Source: Alphaproteobacteria bacterium
GTDB lineage: Bacteria > Pseudomonadota > Alphaproteobacteria > UBA9655
Assembly (NCBI GenBank): GCA_019749915.1
Contig: JAIEPE010000033.1
Coordinates: 1 to 41,463, forward strand
DNA length: 41,463 nt
Direction: 5' to 3'
The notes under the pieces were generated by a model that saw only the letters and a program-made list of their open reading frames with translations, did not search any database and was not told the DNA's origin. The position numbers were made by a program, and so were the translations under genes. Shown one piece after another: positions 22,897 through 31,879 of the stretch (positions are counted from its first letter, which is position 1; every line of letters starts with the position of its first letter).

Positions 22897-24396
22897 ATGC
22901 CCAAAATATCCCTAGAAAATCTTCCTGAAGTTATTGTATCAAGCTCTTCCTCGACAAAGATCATCTCGCGTTATCTTAAAGAGGGAAAGCTTCGTAAACT
23001 TGCTTCACGGCTCTATACAAGAAATTTGAAAGATGCCCCTGAACTCATTATCAAAAGAAATCTTTGGCCAATTGTGGGATCATACTTTCCAGGAGCCCTT
23101 ATTACAGACCGTACTGCTATAGAAAATAAACCTGCCTCAGATGGTTCTGTTTTCTTGATTTCTTCAAAAAAAAGAGACATTCTCTTGCCCGGTATTGTTT
23201 TGCGTCCTCGAAAGGGAATTTCTCCTCTTCCTTCTGACCGCCCCTTTATAGGGGGGCTTTTTCTTCCATCTCAAGGAAGAGCTTTTCTCGAAAATATGAA
23301 GCTCTCAAGAGCTCATAAGGGATCTATCTCAAGGACACTTTCACGCTTAGAAATTGAAGAACAGCTAGAAGTTCTCTTGCGGCGAGGAGGCCCAGAAGCC
23401 TTAAATAAATTACGGGACGAAGCTTTTAAGATTGCCCCTCTTTTAGAGTTAGAAAAGGAATATAAATATCTCGATAAGCTGATAGGAAGTTTGCTCAGGA
23501 CAAAAAATCATCCTCTTCAAAGTCCTACGGGAATGGCAAGGCAATTTGGATTTCCTTATGATCCTAACCGGCTTGCTCTTTTTTTGAAGTTACACGAAAC
23601 TCTTATGAATTCAGCTCCAGTTTCTCGATTAGCACCATTATTGACCTCGGAAGCTCTTGCAAATCTTGCCTTTTTTGAAGCTTATTTTTCAAATTTTATA
23701 GAGGGGACAGAGTTTGAAATTAATGAAGCCTTTGATATCATTTTTAAAGGCAAAATTCCTCCACAACGTCCAGAAGATGCTCATGATATTTTAGGAACTT
23801 TTAAAATCACTTCAGATACCCAAGAGATGGGTAAAACCCCTACAACTTTTGAGGAATTTCTGACTCTTCTAAAAACACGACATGCTATGATTATGGAAGG
23901 TCGCCCCGATAAAGGGCCTGGACAGTTTAAGACAGCTTCAAATATGGCTGGAAGCACAGTATTTGTTTCTCCTGACCTGGTTGTTGGTACTTTAAAAAAG
24001 GGCTTTGAGATTTATCAGTCTCTTGAAGTTCCTTTCCATAAAGCAGCCTTTATGATGTTTCTTGTTGCAGAAATTCATCCCTTTACCGATGGAAATGGGC
24101 GCATTTCACGGGTGATGATGAATGCTGAGTTAGTTTCTTCCTTAGAAGAGCGTATTATCATTCCTACAGTTTACAGAAATAATTACCTCAGTGCCTTGCG
24201 GGCGCTTTCTCATCGTGGAATACCAGAGCCCTTTATTCGCACCTTAGACTTTGCCCAGAAATATACCCTCAGTCTTAATTTTAGTGATTATCAAAAGACC
24301 TGCTTGTACCTCCAAAAAACAAATGCTTCTCTTGATCCTAATGAAGCTGATTCTGCTGGATTGCGGCTAATTTTACCCCCTGTAGATATTGAATAG
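22897..24396 (+). CDS. Fic family protein (class II) with AbiEi-like N-terminal region
   Basis: Fic enzymes usually transfer AMP to a Thr, Ser or Tyr of a target protein. The 499-residue protein has the full motif HPFTDGNGR (residues 394-402), with catalytic His and ATP-binding residues intact. An inhibitory-helix motif SNFIEG (265-270, pattern S-x-x-x-E-G) lies N-terminal to it, so it is a self-inhibited class II Fic. Residues 1-110 resemble AbiEi-type antitoxin/regulator domains: 'SRYLKEGKLRKLASRLYTRN' and 'LISSKKRDILLPGIVLRPRKG'. The ATG at 22897 has a GAGGAGT site six bases upstream and is preferred over an in-frame GTG at 22882. It is inserted between gpmI and prs, divergent from gpmI. 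It could be a self-regulated toxin or a host effector. Confidence 0.88.
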   Translation: MPKISLENLPEVIVSSSSSTKIISRYLKEGKLRKLASRLYTRNLKDAPELIIKRNLWPIVGSYFPGALITDRTAIENKPASDGSVFLISSKKRDILLPGIVLRPRKGISPLPSDRPFIGGLFLPSQGRAFLENMKLSRAHKGSISRTLSRLEIEEQLEVLLRRGGPEALNKLRDEAFKIAPLLELEKEYKYLDKLIGSLLRTKNHPLQSPTGMARQFGFPYDPNRLALFLKLHETLMNSAPVSRLAPLLTSEALANLAFFEAYFSNFIEGTEFEINEAFDIIFKGKIPPQRPEDAHDILGTFKITSDTQEMGKTPTTFEEFLTLLKTRHAMIMEGRPDKGPGQFKTASNMAGSTVFVSPDLVVGTLKKGFEIYQSLEVPFHKAAFMMFLVAEIHPFTDGNGRISRVMMNAELVSSLEERIIIPTVYRNNYLSALRALSHRGIPEPFIRTLDFAQKYTLSLNFSDYQKTCLYLQKTNASLDPNEADSAGLRLILPPVDIE

Positions 24397-24474
24397 TATC
24401 TAAGGTGGAAACCCCATTTACAGAAAAGCAAGGCTCTGCTAGGTTTAGGGAAATTTTAATTGGCATAAAAATTC

Positions 24475-25407
24475 ATGAAGCTTATCTCTTGTAATAGTAA
24501 CATTCCCCTTGCGGAAGAAATCGCAAAAGTCCTTAAAACTCCTTTAAGTGAAGCCACGATCCGTCTTTTTGCGGATCATGAAATCTTTGTAGAAATTTTA
24601 GAAAATGTCCGGGGCGAAGATGTTTTCGTCATCCAATCTACCAGCAACCCTGCTAACGATCACTTGATGGAACTTTTGATTACCATTGATGCACTAAAGC
24701 GGGGTTCAGCCCGCCGCATCACAGCGTGCATTCCCTATTTTGGCTATGCCAGGCAAGACAGGAAGTCAGGGCCACGGACGCCTATTACGGCAAAGCTTGT
24801 AGCGGATATCCTTACTACCGCTGGAGCGAATCGTATTTTAACTCTTGATCTTCATGCAGGCCAAATCCAAGGATTCTTTAATATCCCTGTCGATAATCTT
24901 TATGCCGCTCCCCTGTTTCAAAAGGATATCCAAGAAAATTTTCCTAACAAGGACATCTTGGTGGTCTCTCCTGATGTGGGTGGCGTTGTCCGCGCCCGAG
25001 GACTGGCTAAACGCTTGGATTGTGGCCTTGCGGTGATTGACAAGCGGCGCGAAAAGCCAGGAGTCTCTGAGGTGATGAACTTGATTGGGGACGTCAAAGG
25101 CTATCACTGCTTGATTACGGACGATATCGTGGATTCAGCGGGAACCATCTGCAATGCTGCCGAAACTTTGCTCGACCAAGGGGCGCTGTCTGTAAGGGCT
25201 TATGTTACTCATGGCGTCTTTTCCCCACCTTCCCTTGAGCGTATCAACGAGTCCAAACTGAAAGAAGTTGTAGTGACGGATAGTATTTTAGCGACTGACC
25301 AAGTTAAAAAATGCGCAAAAATACGTCAAATTTCTCTGGCCCTCTTCTTGGGAGAGGCCATAGAACGCATTCATAATGAAAAATCAGTTTCAATTTTATT
25401 TGAATAG
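24475..25407 (+). CDS. prs: Ribose-phosphate pyrophosphokinase (PRPP synthase)
   Basis: Prs makes PRPP from ribose-5-phosphate and ATP for nucleotide, His and Trp synthesis. The 310-residue protein has '[12 protein letters not shown]' (ATP-binding flexible loop, about 83-94), '[14 protein letters not shown]' (metal-binding His), '[18 protein letters not shown]' and the PRPP loop '[20 protein letters not shown]' (about 215-234). Length and motifs are normal. It starts the plus-strand cluster prs-rplY-pth-ychF that is conserved in alphaproteobacteria. Confidence 0.97.
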   Translation: MKLISCNSNIPLAEEIAKVLKTPLSEATIRLFADHEIFVEILENVRGEDVFVIQSTSNPANDHLMELLITIDALKRGSARRITACIPYFGYARQDRKSGPRTPITAKLVADILTTAGANRILTLDLHAGQIQGFFNIPVDNLYAAPLFQKDIQENFPNKDILVVSPDVGGVVRARGLAKRLDCGLAVIDKRREKPGVSEVMNLIGDVKGYHCLITDDIVDSAGTICNAAETLLDQGALSVRAYVTHGVFSPPSLERINESKLKEVVVTDSILATDQVKKCAKIRQISLALFLGEAIERIHNEKSVSILFE

Positions 25408-25482
25408 TGTATATAACAGAGGCAAGAATCAGGAATTGGGTTTCTGAGCCCTGATCAAAGAATTCGTTTTGAAGGAGTTATT

Positions 25483-26124
25483 ATGATGACAGCAGCACCT
25501 CAGCTTGACGTTCAATTAAGGGAAGGAACGGGAAAAGGAGCCACGCGCGCTTTGCGTCGTGAGGGCCGTGTTCCTGCCGTTTTGTATGGCGGAAAAGACC
25601 TCCCCGCCCATTTTTCTCTTGATCCTATCCAATTAGATAAGGAGCTTCATAAGACAGGGTTTATGTCAAAAGTGTTTGAACTCGCTCTTCAAGGAAAAAA
25701 AGAAAAAGCCCTTGCGCGTGCTGTACAGTTTCATCCTGTTACCGATCGTCCATTGCATGTAGATTTTTACCGAATCACCAAAGGGGCAAAAATTACCGTT
25801 TCCGTTCCTCTACAATTTGTTAATGAATTGGCGTCTCCTGGAATCAAGCGTGGTGGTGTGTTGAACATTGTCAACCACAGCTTAGAAGTCGTTGCAGACG
25901 TTGATCATATTCCAAGCCATATTGAAATTGATCTAACTGGGCTCGAGATTCATGACACCATCCATCTTAGCCATTTAAAATTGCCCGAGAATGTGGCTCC
26001 AGCTCATCCTGAGCGTGATAATGATATTGCCAATATCGTAGCCCCAACTGTCATGAAGAAGACTGAAGAAGCTGAAGGCGAAGCTATAGAAGCGGCCGCA
26101 TCAACAGAAGAAGGGGAGGCGTAA
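25483..26124 (+). CDS. rplY: 50S ribosomal protein L25 (general stress protein Ctc form)
   Basis: L25 binds 5S rRNA. The 213-residue form has the N-terminal 5S-binding domain ('REGTGKGATRALRREGRVPAVLYGG', shown in parts: GKGATRALRR, GRVPAVLYGG) and the C-terminal Ctc beta domain, with a Glu/Ala-rich tail (about 190-213). Two adjacent ATGs (25483, 25486) can both serve an AAGGAG site; the first is given. The leader between prs and this gene contains an imperfect hairpin (ATCAGG...CCTGAT around 25429-25455) that could be a regulatory structure, though this is not proven. pth follows after 23 bases. Confidence 0.95.
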   Translation: MMTAAPQLDVQLREGTGKGATRALRREGRVPAVLYGGKDLPAHFSLDPIQLDKELHKTGFMSKVFELALQGKKEKALARAVQFHPVTDRPLHVDFYRITKGAKITVSVPLQFVNELASPGIKRGGVLNIVNHSLEVVADVDHIPSHIEIDLTGLEIHDTIHLSHLKLPENVAPAHPERDNDIANIVAPTVMKKTEEAEGEAIEAAASTEEGEA

Positions 26125-26147
26125 GCTCTCTCCCCTGAGGTAACAAC

Positions 26148-26741
26148 ATGTATCTTCTGGTGGGGCTTGGAAATCCGGGAAGCGAATATGCAAAAAATCG
26201 CCACAATGTGGGTTTTATGTGTATGGATGAGATTCGCACTAGCTATGGTCTTTCTTCTGAAAAGTCAAAGTTTTCAGGATTTCTAACAGAAGGGCCCGTT
26301 GACCATCAAAAAGTTCTTCTGTTTAAGCCTCTTGCCTATATGAACAGATCTGGGCGTCCTGTTGCTGAGACCGCCCGCTTTTATAAGATTCCACCTGAGC
26401 GCATTATTGTTTTCCATGATGATTTGGATTTACTTCCTGGAAAGATTCGCCTTAAACAAGGAGGTGGGCATGGGGGACACAATGGGCTTAAGGACTTGGA
26501 TGCTCACCTTGGAAAAGACTATTGGCGTCTTCGCATAGGAATTGGTCGACCGCAACATCAGGGAGAGGTAAGCTCTTACGTGCTGTCCGACTTTTCAAAG
26601 CAAGATCATACATGGCTTGACCCCTTACTTGGCATTTTAGCCGATGAAGTTCACCTTCTTTTAAGTGACAAGAAGGAAGAGTACGTTTCAAAAATCATGC
26701 AGCTCTTGCCGCATAAAAATGGAGAAAAAGATGGGATTTAA
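26148..26741 (+). CDS. pth: Peptidyl-tRNA hydrolase
   Basis: Pth releases tRNA from prematurely dropped peptidyl-tRNA and is essential. The 197-residue protein has the family start 'MYLLVGLGNPGSEYAKNRHNVGF' (given in parts: VGLGNPG, NRHNVGF) with catalytic His in NRHN, substrate-binding Asn in 'LAYMNRSG' and catalytic Asp in 'VFHDDLDL', then 'GGGHGGHNGLKDL'. All catalytic residues are present. Its end overlaps the ychF start by 11 bases, so the two are translationally coupled. Confidence 0.97.
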   Translation: MYLLVGLGNPGSEYAKNRHNVGFMCMDEIRTSYGLSSEKSKFSGFLTEGPVDHQKVLLFKPLAYMNRSGRPVAETARFYKIPPERIIVFHDDLDLLPGKIRLKQGGGHGGHNGLKDLDAHLGKDYWRLRIGIGRPQHQGEVSSYVLSDFSKQDHTWLDPLLGILADEVHLLLSDKKEEYVSKIMQLLPHKNGEKDGI

Positions 26742-27831
26742 GTGTGGTATTGTGGGGCTTCCCAACGTTGGCAAATCAACGCTTTTTAATGCTCTGACGG
26801 CAACGGCTGCAGCAGAAGCTGCCAATTATCCTTTTTGTACCATTGAACCCAACGTCGGTCGTGTTGGCGTTCCCGATAAAAGACTTGATGAACTGGCTAA
26901 AATTGCCGGTTCAGCCAAGATTATTCCAACCCAGCTGGAATTTGTGGATATTGCGGGCCTTGTGCGTGGGGCCAGTAAAGGGGAGGGGTTGGGTAACCAA
27001 TTTTTGGCTCACATTCGAGAAGTGGATGCTATCGTGCATGTGGTGCGTTGCTTTGAAGATACGGATATTACCCATGTTGAGGGAGAGATCAATCCTTTGC
27101 GGGATATTGACGTGATTGAAACCGAATTGATGCTGGCAGATATGGAAAGCTTGGAAAAACGAATCCCTGCCCTTGAAAAAAAATTGCGGACAAAGGATCC
27201 CGTGGCTCTTGTGCAGTTTCCTTTAATGGAGCGGGCCCTGACCCTTTTAAAGGAAGGCAAACCTGCCCGCTTTGTTCAGTGTGCTCCTGAAGAGCAAGTG
27301 GAGTTAAGGCGTTTAGGACTCATTACAACAAAACCCATCCTTTATGCCTGCAATGTTTCAGAAGGTGATGCGGTTAAGGGCAATGCCTTTACAGAACAAG
27401 TCAAAGCCCGTGCTGAAAAAGAGGGCGGCCAGGTCGCGATTATTTCAGCTGCCATTGAGGCAGAAGTGGCCTCCCTGGATTCGGAAGAAGATAAGGCAGA
27501 ATTTCTCCAAAGCCTCGGCCTTTCAGAAACCGGCCTTGCCCGTGTGATTCGGGAAGGATATGCCCTTTTAAACCTGATTACCTTTTTCACCATTGGCCCG
27601 AAAGAAGCTCGAGCCTGGACTGTCCATAAGGGGGCTAAGGTCCCGCAAGCGGCTGGTGAGATTCATACGGACTTTGAACGGGGCTTTATTTGTGCGGAGA
27701 CGACCTCCTATGAGGATTATGTGGCTTGCAATGGTGAGCAAGGGGCCAAAGCGGCTGGTAAGCTGCGCCTTGAGGGCCGAGAGTATCTTGTTCACGATGG
27801 GGATGTTTTCCATTTCCGCTTTAATGTGTAA
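26731..27831 (+). CDS. ychF: Redox-regulated ATPase/GTPase YchF (OLA1 family)
   Basis: YchF is a universal TRAFAC NTPase that prefers ATP and binds the ribosome. The start at 26731 gives 366 residues beginning 'MGFKCGIVGLPNVGKST'; the family size is about 363. An in-frame ATG at 26665 would add 22 residues encoded by the end of pth and is rejected. A GGAG site six bases upstream supports the choice. Motifs are the P-loop GLPNVGKS, 'NYPFCTIEPN', 'DIAGLVRGASKGEGLGNQFL' (G3), a C-terminal TGS domain ('LLNLITFFTIG', 'EARAWTVHKG') and 'LRLEGREYLVHDGDVFHFRFNV'. It overlaps pth and is followed three bases later by uvrA. Confidence 0.96.
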   Translation: MGFKCGIVGLPNVGKSTLFNALTATAAAEAANYPFCTIEPNVGRVGVPDKRLDELAKIAGSAKIIPTQLEFVDIAGLVRGASKGEGLGNQFLAHIREVDAIVHVVRCFEDTDITHVEGEINPLRDIDVIETELMLADMESLEKRIPALEKKLRTKDPVALVQFPLMERALTLLKEGKPARFVQCAPEEQVELRRLGLITTKPILYACNVSEGDAVKGNAFTEQVKARAEKEGGQVAIISAAIEAEVASLDSEEDKAEFLQSLGLSETGLARVIREGYALLNLITFFTIGPKEARAWTVHKGAKVPQAAGEIHTDFERGFICAETTSYEDYVACNGEQGAKAAGKLRLEGREYLVHDGDVFHFRFNV

Positions 27832-27834
27832 TAT

Positions 27835-30663
27835 ATGACCAATTCAATTCATGTCCGCGGCGCGCGGGAGCATAACCTAAAAAACCTTGAGGTGGAAATC
27901 CCTCGGGATAAGCTTGTGGTGATTACAGGGCTCAGCGGCTCGGGAAAATCCTCTCTTGCCTTTGATACCATCTATGCGGAAGGCCAGCGCCGCTATGTGG
28001 AAAGCCTTTCGGCTTATGCGCGTCAATTCTTGCAACTGATGCAAAAGCCCGATGTGGATTCAATTGATGGCTTGTCACCAGCTATTTCCATTGAGCAAAA
28101 GACGACCTCCAAGAACCCCAGATCCACGGTGGGGACCGTCACGGAAATTTATGACTACCTTCGCCTTTTATTTGCCCGCATTGGCGTGCCGTATTCTCCC
28201 GTTACGGGTCTTCCGATTCAAAGCCAGACCGTCTCTGAAATGGTGGACCGGTTGAAGGGCTTGCCAGAAGGCACCCGTCTTTATCTGTTAGCGCCGATTG
28301 TAAGGGGCCGGAAGGGGGAATATAAAAAGGAAATCGCGGACCTTCAAAAGCAAGGTTTTCAACGCCTTAAAATTGATGGCACCCTTTATGAGATTGATGA
28401 AGCGCCAACGTTGAATAAAAAAATTAAGCATGATATCGAAGTTGTTGTCGACCGAGTTGTTATTAATCCTGAGATCGGGCATCGCCTTCCTGATGCCATT
28501 GAGACGGTCTTGCGCCTATCCGACGGGCTTTTGTATGCTGAAAATGCCGATACGGGTGAGCGCCATACCTTTTCTGCCAAATTTGCCTGCCCTGTCTCTG
28601 GCTTTACGATCGATGAGATCGAACCCCGCCTTTTCTCCTTTAACAGTCCTTTTGGAGCTTGCCCTGCCTGCGATGGTTTGGGGGTTAAGATTGTCTTTGA
28701 TCCACAACTTGTTGTGCCGAATCCAAGCCTTTCTTTAAAAGAGGGGGCGATTGTTCCCTGGTCAGGGTCTTTTGCTTTCTATTATCAGCAAGCTTTAGCA
28801 GCCGTGGTGGAAAAGTATGGCGGCAGTATGGACATGTCCTTTAATAAACTTCCGAAAAGAACTCAAGAGATTATCCTCCATGGGTCAGGTGGGGAAGTTG
28901 TTCCTACAATTTACAAAGATGAAGCGCGGACCTTTACTCAAAAGAAGGCCTTTGAAGGGGTCATTCCAACTCTTCTGCGGCGGCAGCGGGATCGCAAAGA
29001 GCGCTATGGCCAGCAGCAAGAGGAAATGAATCGTTACCAAAGCACCCTTCCTTGTGAGGAATGTCAGGGCTATCGTCTTAAACCCGAAGCACTGGCTGTT
29101 AAAATTAACAAGCTTCATATCGGCCAAGTGACGGAGATGTCCATTGGTCATGGAGCCGAATGGTTTCAGACGCTCGCAGAAAAGCTGACTCAAAAAGAAA
29201 AAGATATTGCGGTACGGATCCTGAAGGAAATTCAAGAACGTCTTGGATTTTTGGTCAGTGTGGGGCTTGGTTATCTTTCCCTCTCTCGTGCTTCCGGAAC
29301 TCTTTCTGGTGGGGAAAGTCAGCGCATTCGTTTGGCGTCTCAAATTGGCTCAGGATTGATGGGGGTTTTGTATGTGCTTGATGAGCCGTCTATTGGACTC
29401 CACCAGCGGGATAATGACCGTTTGTTGGCAACTCTCACCCGTCTACGGGATCTAGGAAATACGGTTCTTGTGGTGGAGCATGATGAGGATGCCATCCGAA
29501 CAGCGGATCATGTGATTGATATGGGCCCCGGTGCGGGGGTGAGGGGAGGGGATATTGTAGCCCAAGGCACCCCTCAAGATATCATGGATAATCCGAAAAG
29601 CCTGACGGGCCAGTATTTGCAGGGCACAAAAAAAGTTCCTATTCCTAAGGCGCGCCGAAAGCCTAAAAAAGGTCAAGCGCTGAAGGTGATTGGAGCTACC
29701 TGTCATAATCTTCAGAACGTCACCGCCGAATTTCCTTTAGGAACGTTTATCTCTGTGACGGGCGTGTCGGGAGGGGGGAAATCCTCTCTGATTATCGAAA
29801 CCCTTTATAAGGGGCTTGCTCAGTTGCTGAATGACAATTCTGAAACCCCAGGCCCCCATAAGGCTATTGAGGGTATTGAGTTGATTAACAAAATTGTGGA
29901 TATCGATCAATCTCCCATTGGCCGTACGCCCCGATCAAATCCTGCTACCTATACGGGCGTTTTTACGCCGATTCGGGAGTGGTTTGCCGCCCTTCCTGAA
30001 GCGAAAGCCCGCGGGTATTCGCCAGGGCGCTTTTCCTTTAACGTGAAGGGAGGGCGCTGTGAAGCCTGTGAAGGGGATGGAGTCATCAAGATCGAGATGC
30101 ACTTCCTTCCTGATGTGTATGTGGAGTGCGATCAGTGCCATGGCAAGCGTTATAACCGGGAAACCTTTGAGATCAAGTATCGGGATAAATCCATTGCGGA
30201 CGTCTTAGATATGACCGTTGATGAGGCGCTTGAATTCTTTGAGGCTATGCCCAGTATTCGGGAAAAGCTTTCGACCCTCTCTCAGGTAGGGCTGGGATAT
30301 GTTCATGTGGGACAGCGGGCGACCACTCTTTCTGGAGGGGAAGCCCAGCGGGTCAAACTTTCGAAAGAACTCTCTCGCAGAGCCACGGGGCAAACTCTGT
30401 ATATCTTGGATGAGCCTACCACAGGCCTTCATTTCGATGATGTGCGCAAGCTTTTAGAGGTGCTCCACACCCTTGTGGACCAAGGCAATACGGTAATTGT
30501 GATTGAGCATAACCTTGAAGTCATCAAAACTTCCGACTGGATTATCGATATCGGTCCTGAAGGGGGTGATGGTGGTGGTCAGATCGTGGCAACAGGCACG
30601 CCCGAGGATATTATTCGTATAGCAAAAAGCTATACGGGGAAGTATCTGAAGAAACTAATATAG
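27835..30663 (+). CDS. uvrA: UvrABC system protein A
   Basis: UvrA is the damage-sensing ATPase of nucleotide excision repair. The 942-residue protein has two ABC modules: Walker A '[12 protein letters not shown]' and signature '[16 protein letters not shown]' in module I, '[15 protein letters not shown]' and '[15 protein letters not shown]' in module II, and Walker B '[12 protein letters not shown]' and '[12 protein letters not shown]'. The module II zinc site 'CEACEGDG...CDQCHG' is complete. The first, non-essential zinc site has only three of the usual four Cys ('CPVSG' then 'CPACDG'), a variant I believe is common in alphaproteobacteria. It starts three bases after ychF, so repair and NTPase genes share a transcript here; uvrC lies 1.2 kb further right. 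Confidence 0.98.
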   Translation: MTNSIHVRGAREHNLKNLEVEIPRDKLVVITGLSGSGKSSLAFDTIYAEGQRRYVESLSAYARQFLQLMQKPDVDSIDGLSPAISIEQKTTSKNPRSTVGTVTEIYDYLRLLFARIGVPYSPVTGLPIQSQTVSEMVDRLKGLPEGTRLYLLAPIVRGRKGEYKKEIADLQKQGFQRLKIDGTLYEIDEAPTLNKKIKHDIEVVVDRVVINPEIGHRLPDAIETVLRLSDGLLYAENADTGERHTFSAKFACPVSGFTIDEIEPRLFSFNSPFGACPACDGLGVKIVFDPQLVVPNPSLSLKEGAIVPWSGSFAFYYQQALAAVVEKYGGSMDMSFNKLPKRTQEIILHGSGGEVVPTIYKDEARTFTQKKAFEGVIPTLLRRQRDRKERYGQQQEEMNRYQSTLPCEECQGYRLKPEALAVKINKLHIGQVTEMSIGHGAEWFQTLAEKLTQKEKDIAVRILKEIQERLGFLVSVGLGYLSLSRASGTLSGGESQRIRLASQIGSGLMGVLYVLDEPSIGLHQRDNDRLLATLTRLRDLGNTVLVVEHDEDAIRTADHVIDMGPGAGVRGGDIVAQGTPQDIMDNPKSLTGQYLQGTKKVPIPKARRKPKKGQALKVIGATCHNLQNVTAEFPLGTFISVTGVSGGGKSSLIIETLYKGLAQLLNDNSETPGPHKAIEGIELINKIVDIDQSPIGRTPRSNPATYTGVFTPIREWFAALPEAKARGYSPGRFSFNVKGGRCEACEGDGVIKIEMHFLPDVYVECDQCHGKRYNRETFEIKYRDKSIADVLDMTVDEALEFFEAMPSIREKLSTLSQVGLGYVHVGQRATTLSGGEAQRVKLSKELSRRATGQTLYILDEPTTGLHFDDVRKLLEVLHTLVDQGNTVIVIEHNLEVIKTSDWIIDIGPEGGDGGGQIVATGTPEDIIRIAKSYTGKYLKKLI

Positions 30664-30674
30664 GGGGGCTCACG

Positions 30675-30707
30675 TGTTTCATGTATCACACCCTAAGAAA
30701 TGAAACA
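30675..30707. repeat. inverted repeat between uvrA and hsp20
   Basis: TGTTTCAT (30675-30682) and ATGAAACA (30700-30707) form an 8-bp inverted repeat with a 17-base spacer. No T tract follows. It lies 103 bases before the heat-shock gene start and could be an operator or a weak hairpin between the two genes. No clear heat-shock sigma-factor promoter was recognised in this gap. Confidence 0.4.
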
Positions 30708-30809
30708 TGAAATATTATTGCGGATGAGGAGTTTTACTCAAGCGTTTTAACCTCTTTTTAATCTTCTTTGAGCATACTAGTACTTAAATGTTGTATAAGG
30801 AGAAGAACC

Positions 30810-31274
30810 ATGGACTTGAAATCACTCTCGCCGTTTAATCGTCGCCATATTCATCGACGGAAAAATGATTCTCTTGAGGGACTGCGGCGAGAATTTTATC
30901 ATTTGTTGGATTATAACCCTTTTCAGGAAGTTAGCCTGCACAACGTAAGGGTCGACATGCATGAAGATAAAGATGGGGTTACTGTCTCTGCTGAGCTTCC
31001 TGGAGTTAAAGATGAGGATATCAGCATCTCTTTGTATCATGATATGCTAACTATCAAAGGGGAGAAAAAGAGTAAAAAAGAAGAAAAGGGCGAAAACCAC
31101 TATATGAGTGAGCGTTCCTTCGGTTCTTTTACTCGAAGCTTGCGTTTACCCTATGATGCGGAAGCCAATAAGGTGGAAGCTGAGTTTGATAATGGAGTGC
31201 TGACCATTCACGTTCCTCGACCCAAGTCTCATATGGCGGCAGAAAAGAACATTAAGATTAAGAAGAAAAAATAA
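30810..31274 (+). CDS. Small heat shock protein, Hsp20/alpha-crystallin family
   Basis: A 154-residue holdase chaperone. The alpha-crystallin domain spans about 45-140: 'VRVDMHEDKDGVTVSAELPGVKDEDISISLYHDMLTIKGEKK' region (landmarks ELPGV, LTIKGEKK), a Lys/Glu-rich loop, 'ERSFGSFTRSLRLP' and 'AEFDNGVLTIHVPR'. The start at 30810 follows an AAGGAGAAG ribosome site; a 14-codon upstream extension (30768) has no such site. The N-terminus is short and basic ('FNRRHIHRRKNDS') and the C-terminal tail is very Lys-rich. It is probably heat induced, but no ROSE-type thermometer is evident in the leader. Confidence 0.95.
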   Translation: MDLKSLSPFNRRHIHRRKNDSLEGLRREFYHLLDYNPFQEVSLHNVRVDMHEDKDGVTVSAELPGVKDEDISISLYHDMLTIKGEKKSKKEEKGENHYMSERSFGSFTRSLRLPYDAEANKVEAEFDNGVLTIHVPRPKSHMAAEKNIKIKKKK

Positions 31275-31322
31275 AAGTAAGTAATTATTTAAAGATTACT
31301 GAAAAGTAGATCAACCCTGCGG

Positions 31323-31490
31323 CTCACCACCTGACGGATTTTTACACACTAAGGAAAATCACGTTTTTTCGTCATTGCGAGAAGGGTCGAAGACCCGACG
31401 AAGCAATCCATCTTTCAAATGAATTCCTGGATTGCCGCGCCCACTGCGTGGGCTCGCAATGACGACGAAAAAAATTTGTCAGGTGCTAAG
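31323..31490. mobile_element. MITE-like element with terminal inverted repeats and 9-bp target duplication
   Basis: The 168-bp element is bounded by 9-bp direct repeats ACCCTGCGG at 31314-31322 and 31491-31499. Its ends are imperfect inverted repeats that begin exactly at the duplication: CTCACCACCTGAC on the left and GTCAGGTGCTAAG on the right. Inside is a second inverted pair, CGTCATTGCGAG (31370-31381) and CTCGCAATGACG (31453-31464), with repeat-family sequence between them. It has no coding capacity. This is the structure of a non-autonomous transposon; the parent transposase is not in the window. Confidence 0.75.
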
Positions 31491-31499
31491 ACCCTGCGG

Positions 31500-31879
31500 T
31501 GCGGTCAAGCTGTGGGGTTTGCAGTATTGAAATCAAAAAAACTATCTTTAATTTATGAGGAGTATAGTCATTACTGATTAATTGATAGAAAAAATAGGAT
31601 GCATTTATAAATGTTATGCACAGATCAAAGCTAAGAAAAATTTGTCGATTTTTCGTCAAGAAAAAAATTTTTACCTGCTTAAAAAAAAGGTCTTTACTTT
31701 AAAAAATCTAATTACATCAATAAGTTATAAATGTGTGCCTAAAAATGAGGCACCCTAAACTAAAAGGAGAGGGAAGCATTAAAAAATCCTCATGCCCTCA
31801 GAATACCCACAAACTTATCCACAGATTGCGTGGACAAATGTTAATTTTCTATTAAAAAATCCTATGCTAAACTTCCGCC
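31500..31879. other. AT-rich region with DnaA boxes, CtrA-type site and IHF-like site (possible oriC)
   Basis: This part of the 605-base gap before uvrC has no gene. It holds two perfect DnaA boxes (TTATGCACA at 31614-31622 and TTATCCACA at 31815-31823). Weaker matches flank the second box (ATACCCACA at 31803-31811 and CGTGGACAA at 31829-31837). A perfect CtrA-type site, TTAA-TTTTCTA-TTAA, lies at 31841-31855, and a near-consensus IHF site (CATCAATAAGTTA, 31715-31727) between the boxes. Long A/T runs (31629-31710) could be an unwinding element. The combination resembles alphaproteobacterial replication origins, in which DnaA and CtrA sites adjoin. Flanking genes are all on the plus strand, so it may instead be a regulated promoter of uvrC. 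Confidence 0.45.

Noticed and set aside
25410-25482. riboswitch in the prs-rplY leader
   Set aside because: Only a short imperfect hairpin is visible; no conserved aptamer motif is recognised.
31364-31480. CRISPR-like or phage structure in the repeat-rich gap
   Set aside because: There is one nested palindrome with a target duplication, not regularly spaced repeats; no cas genes are near.
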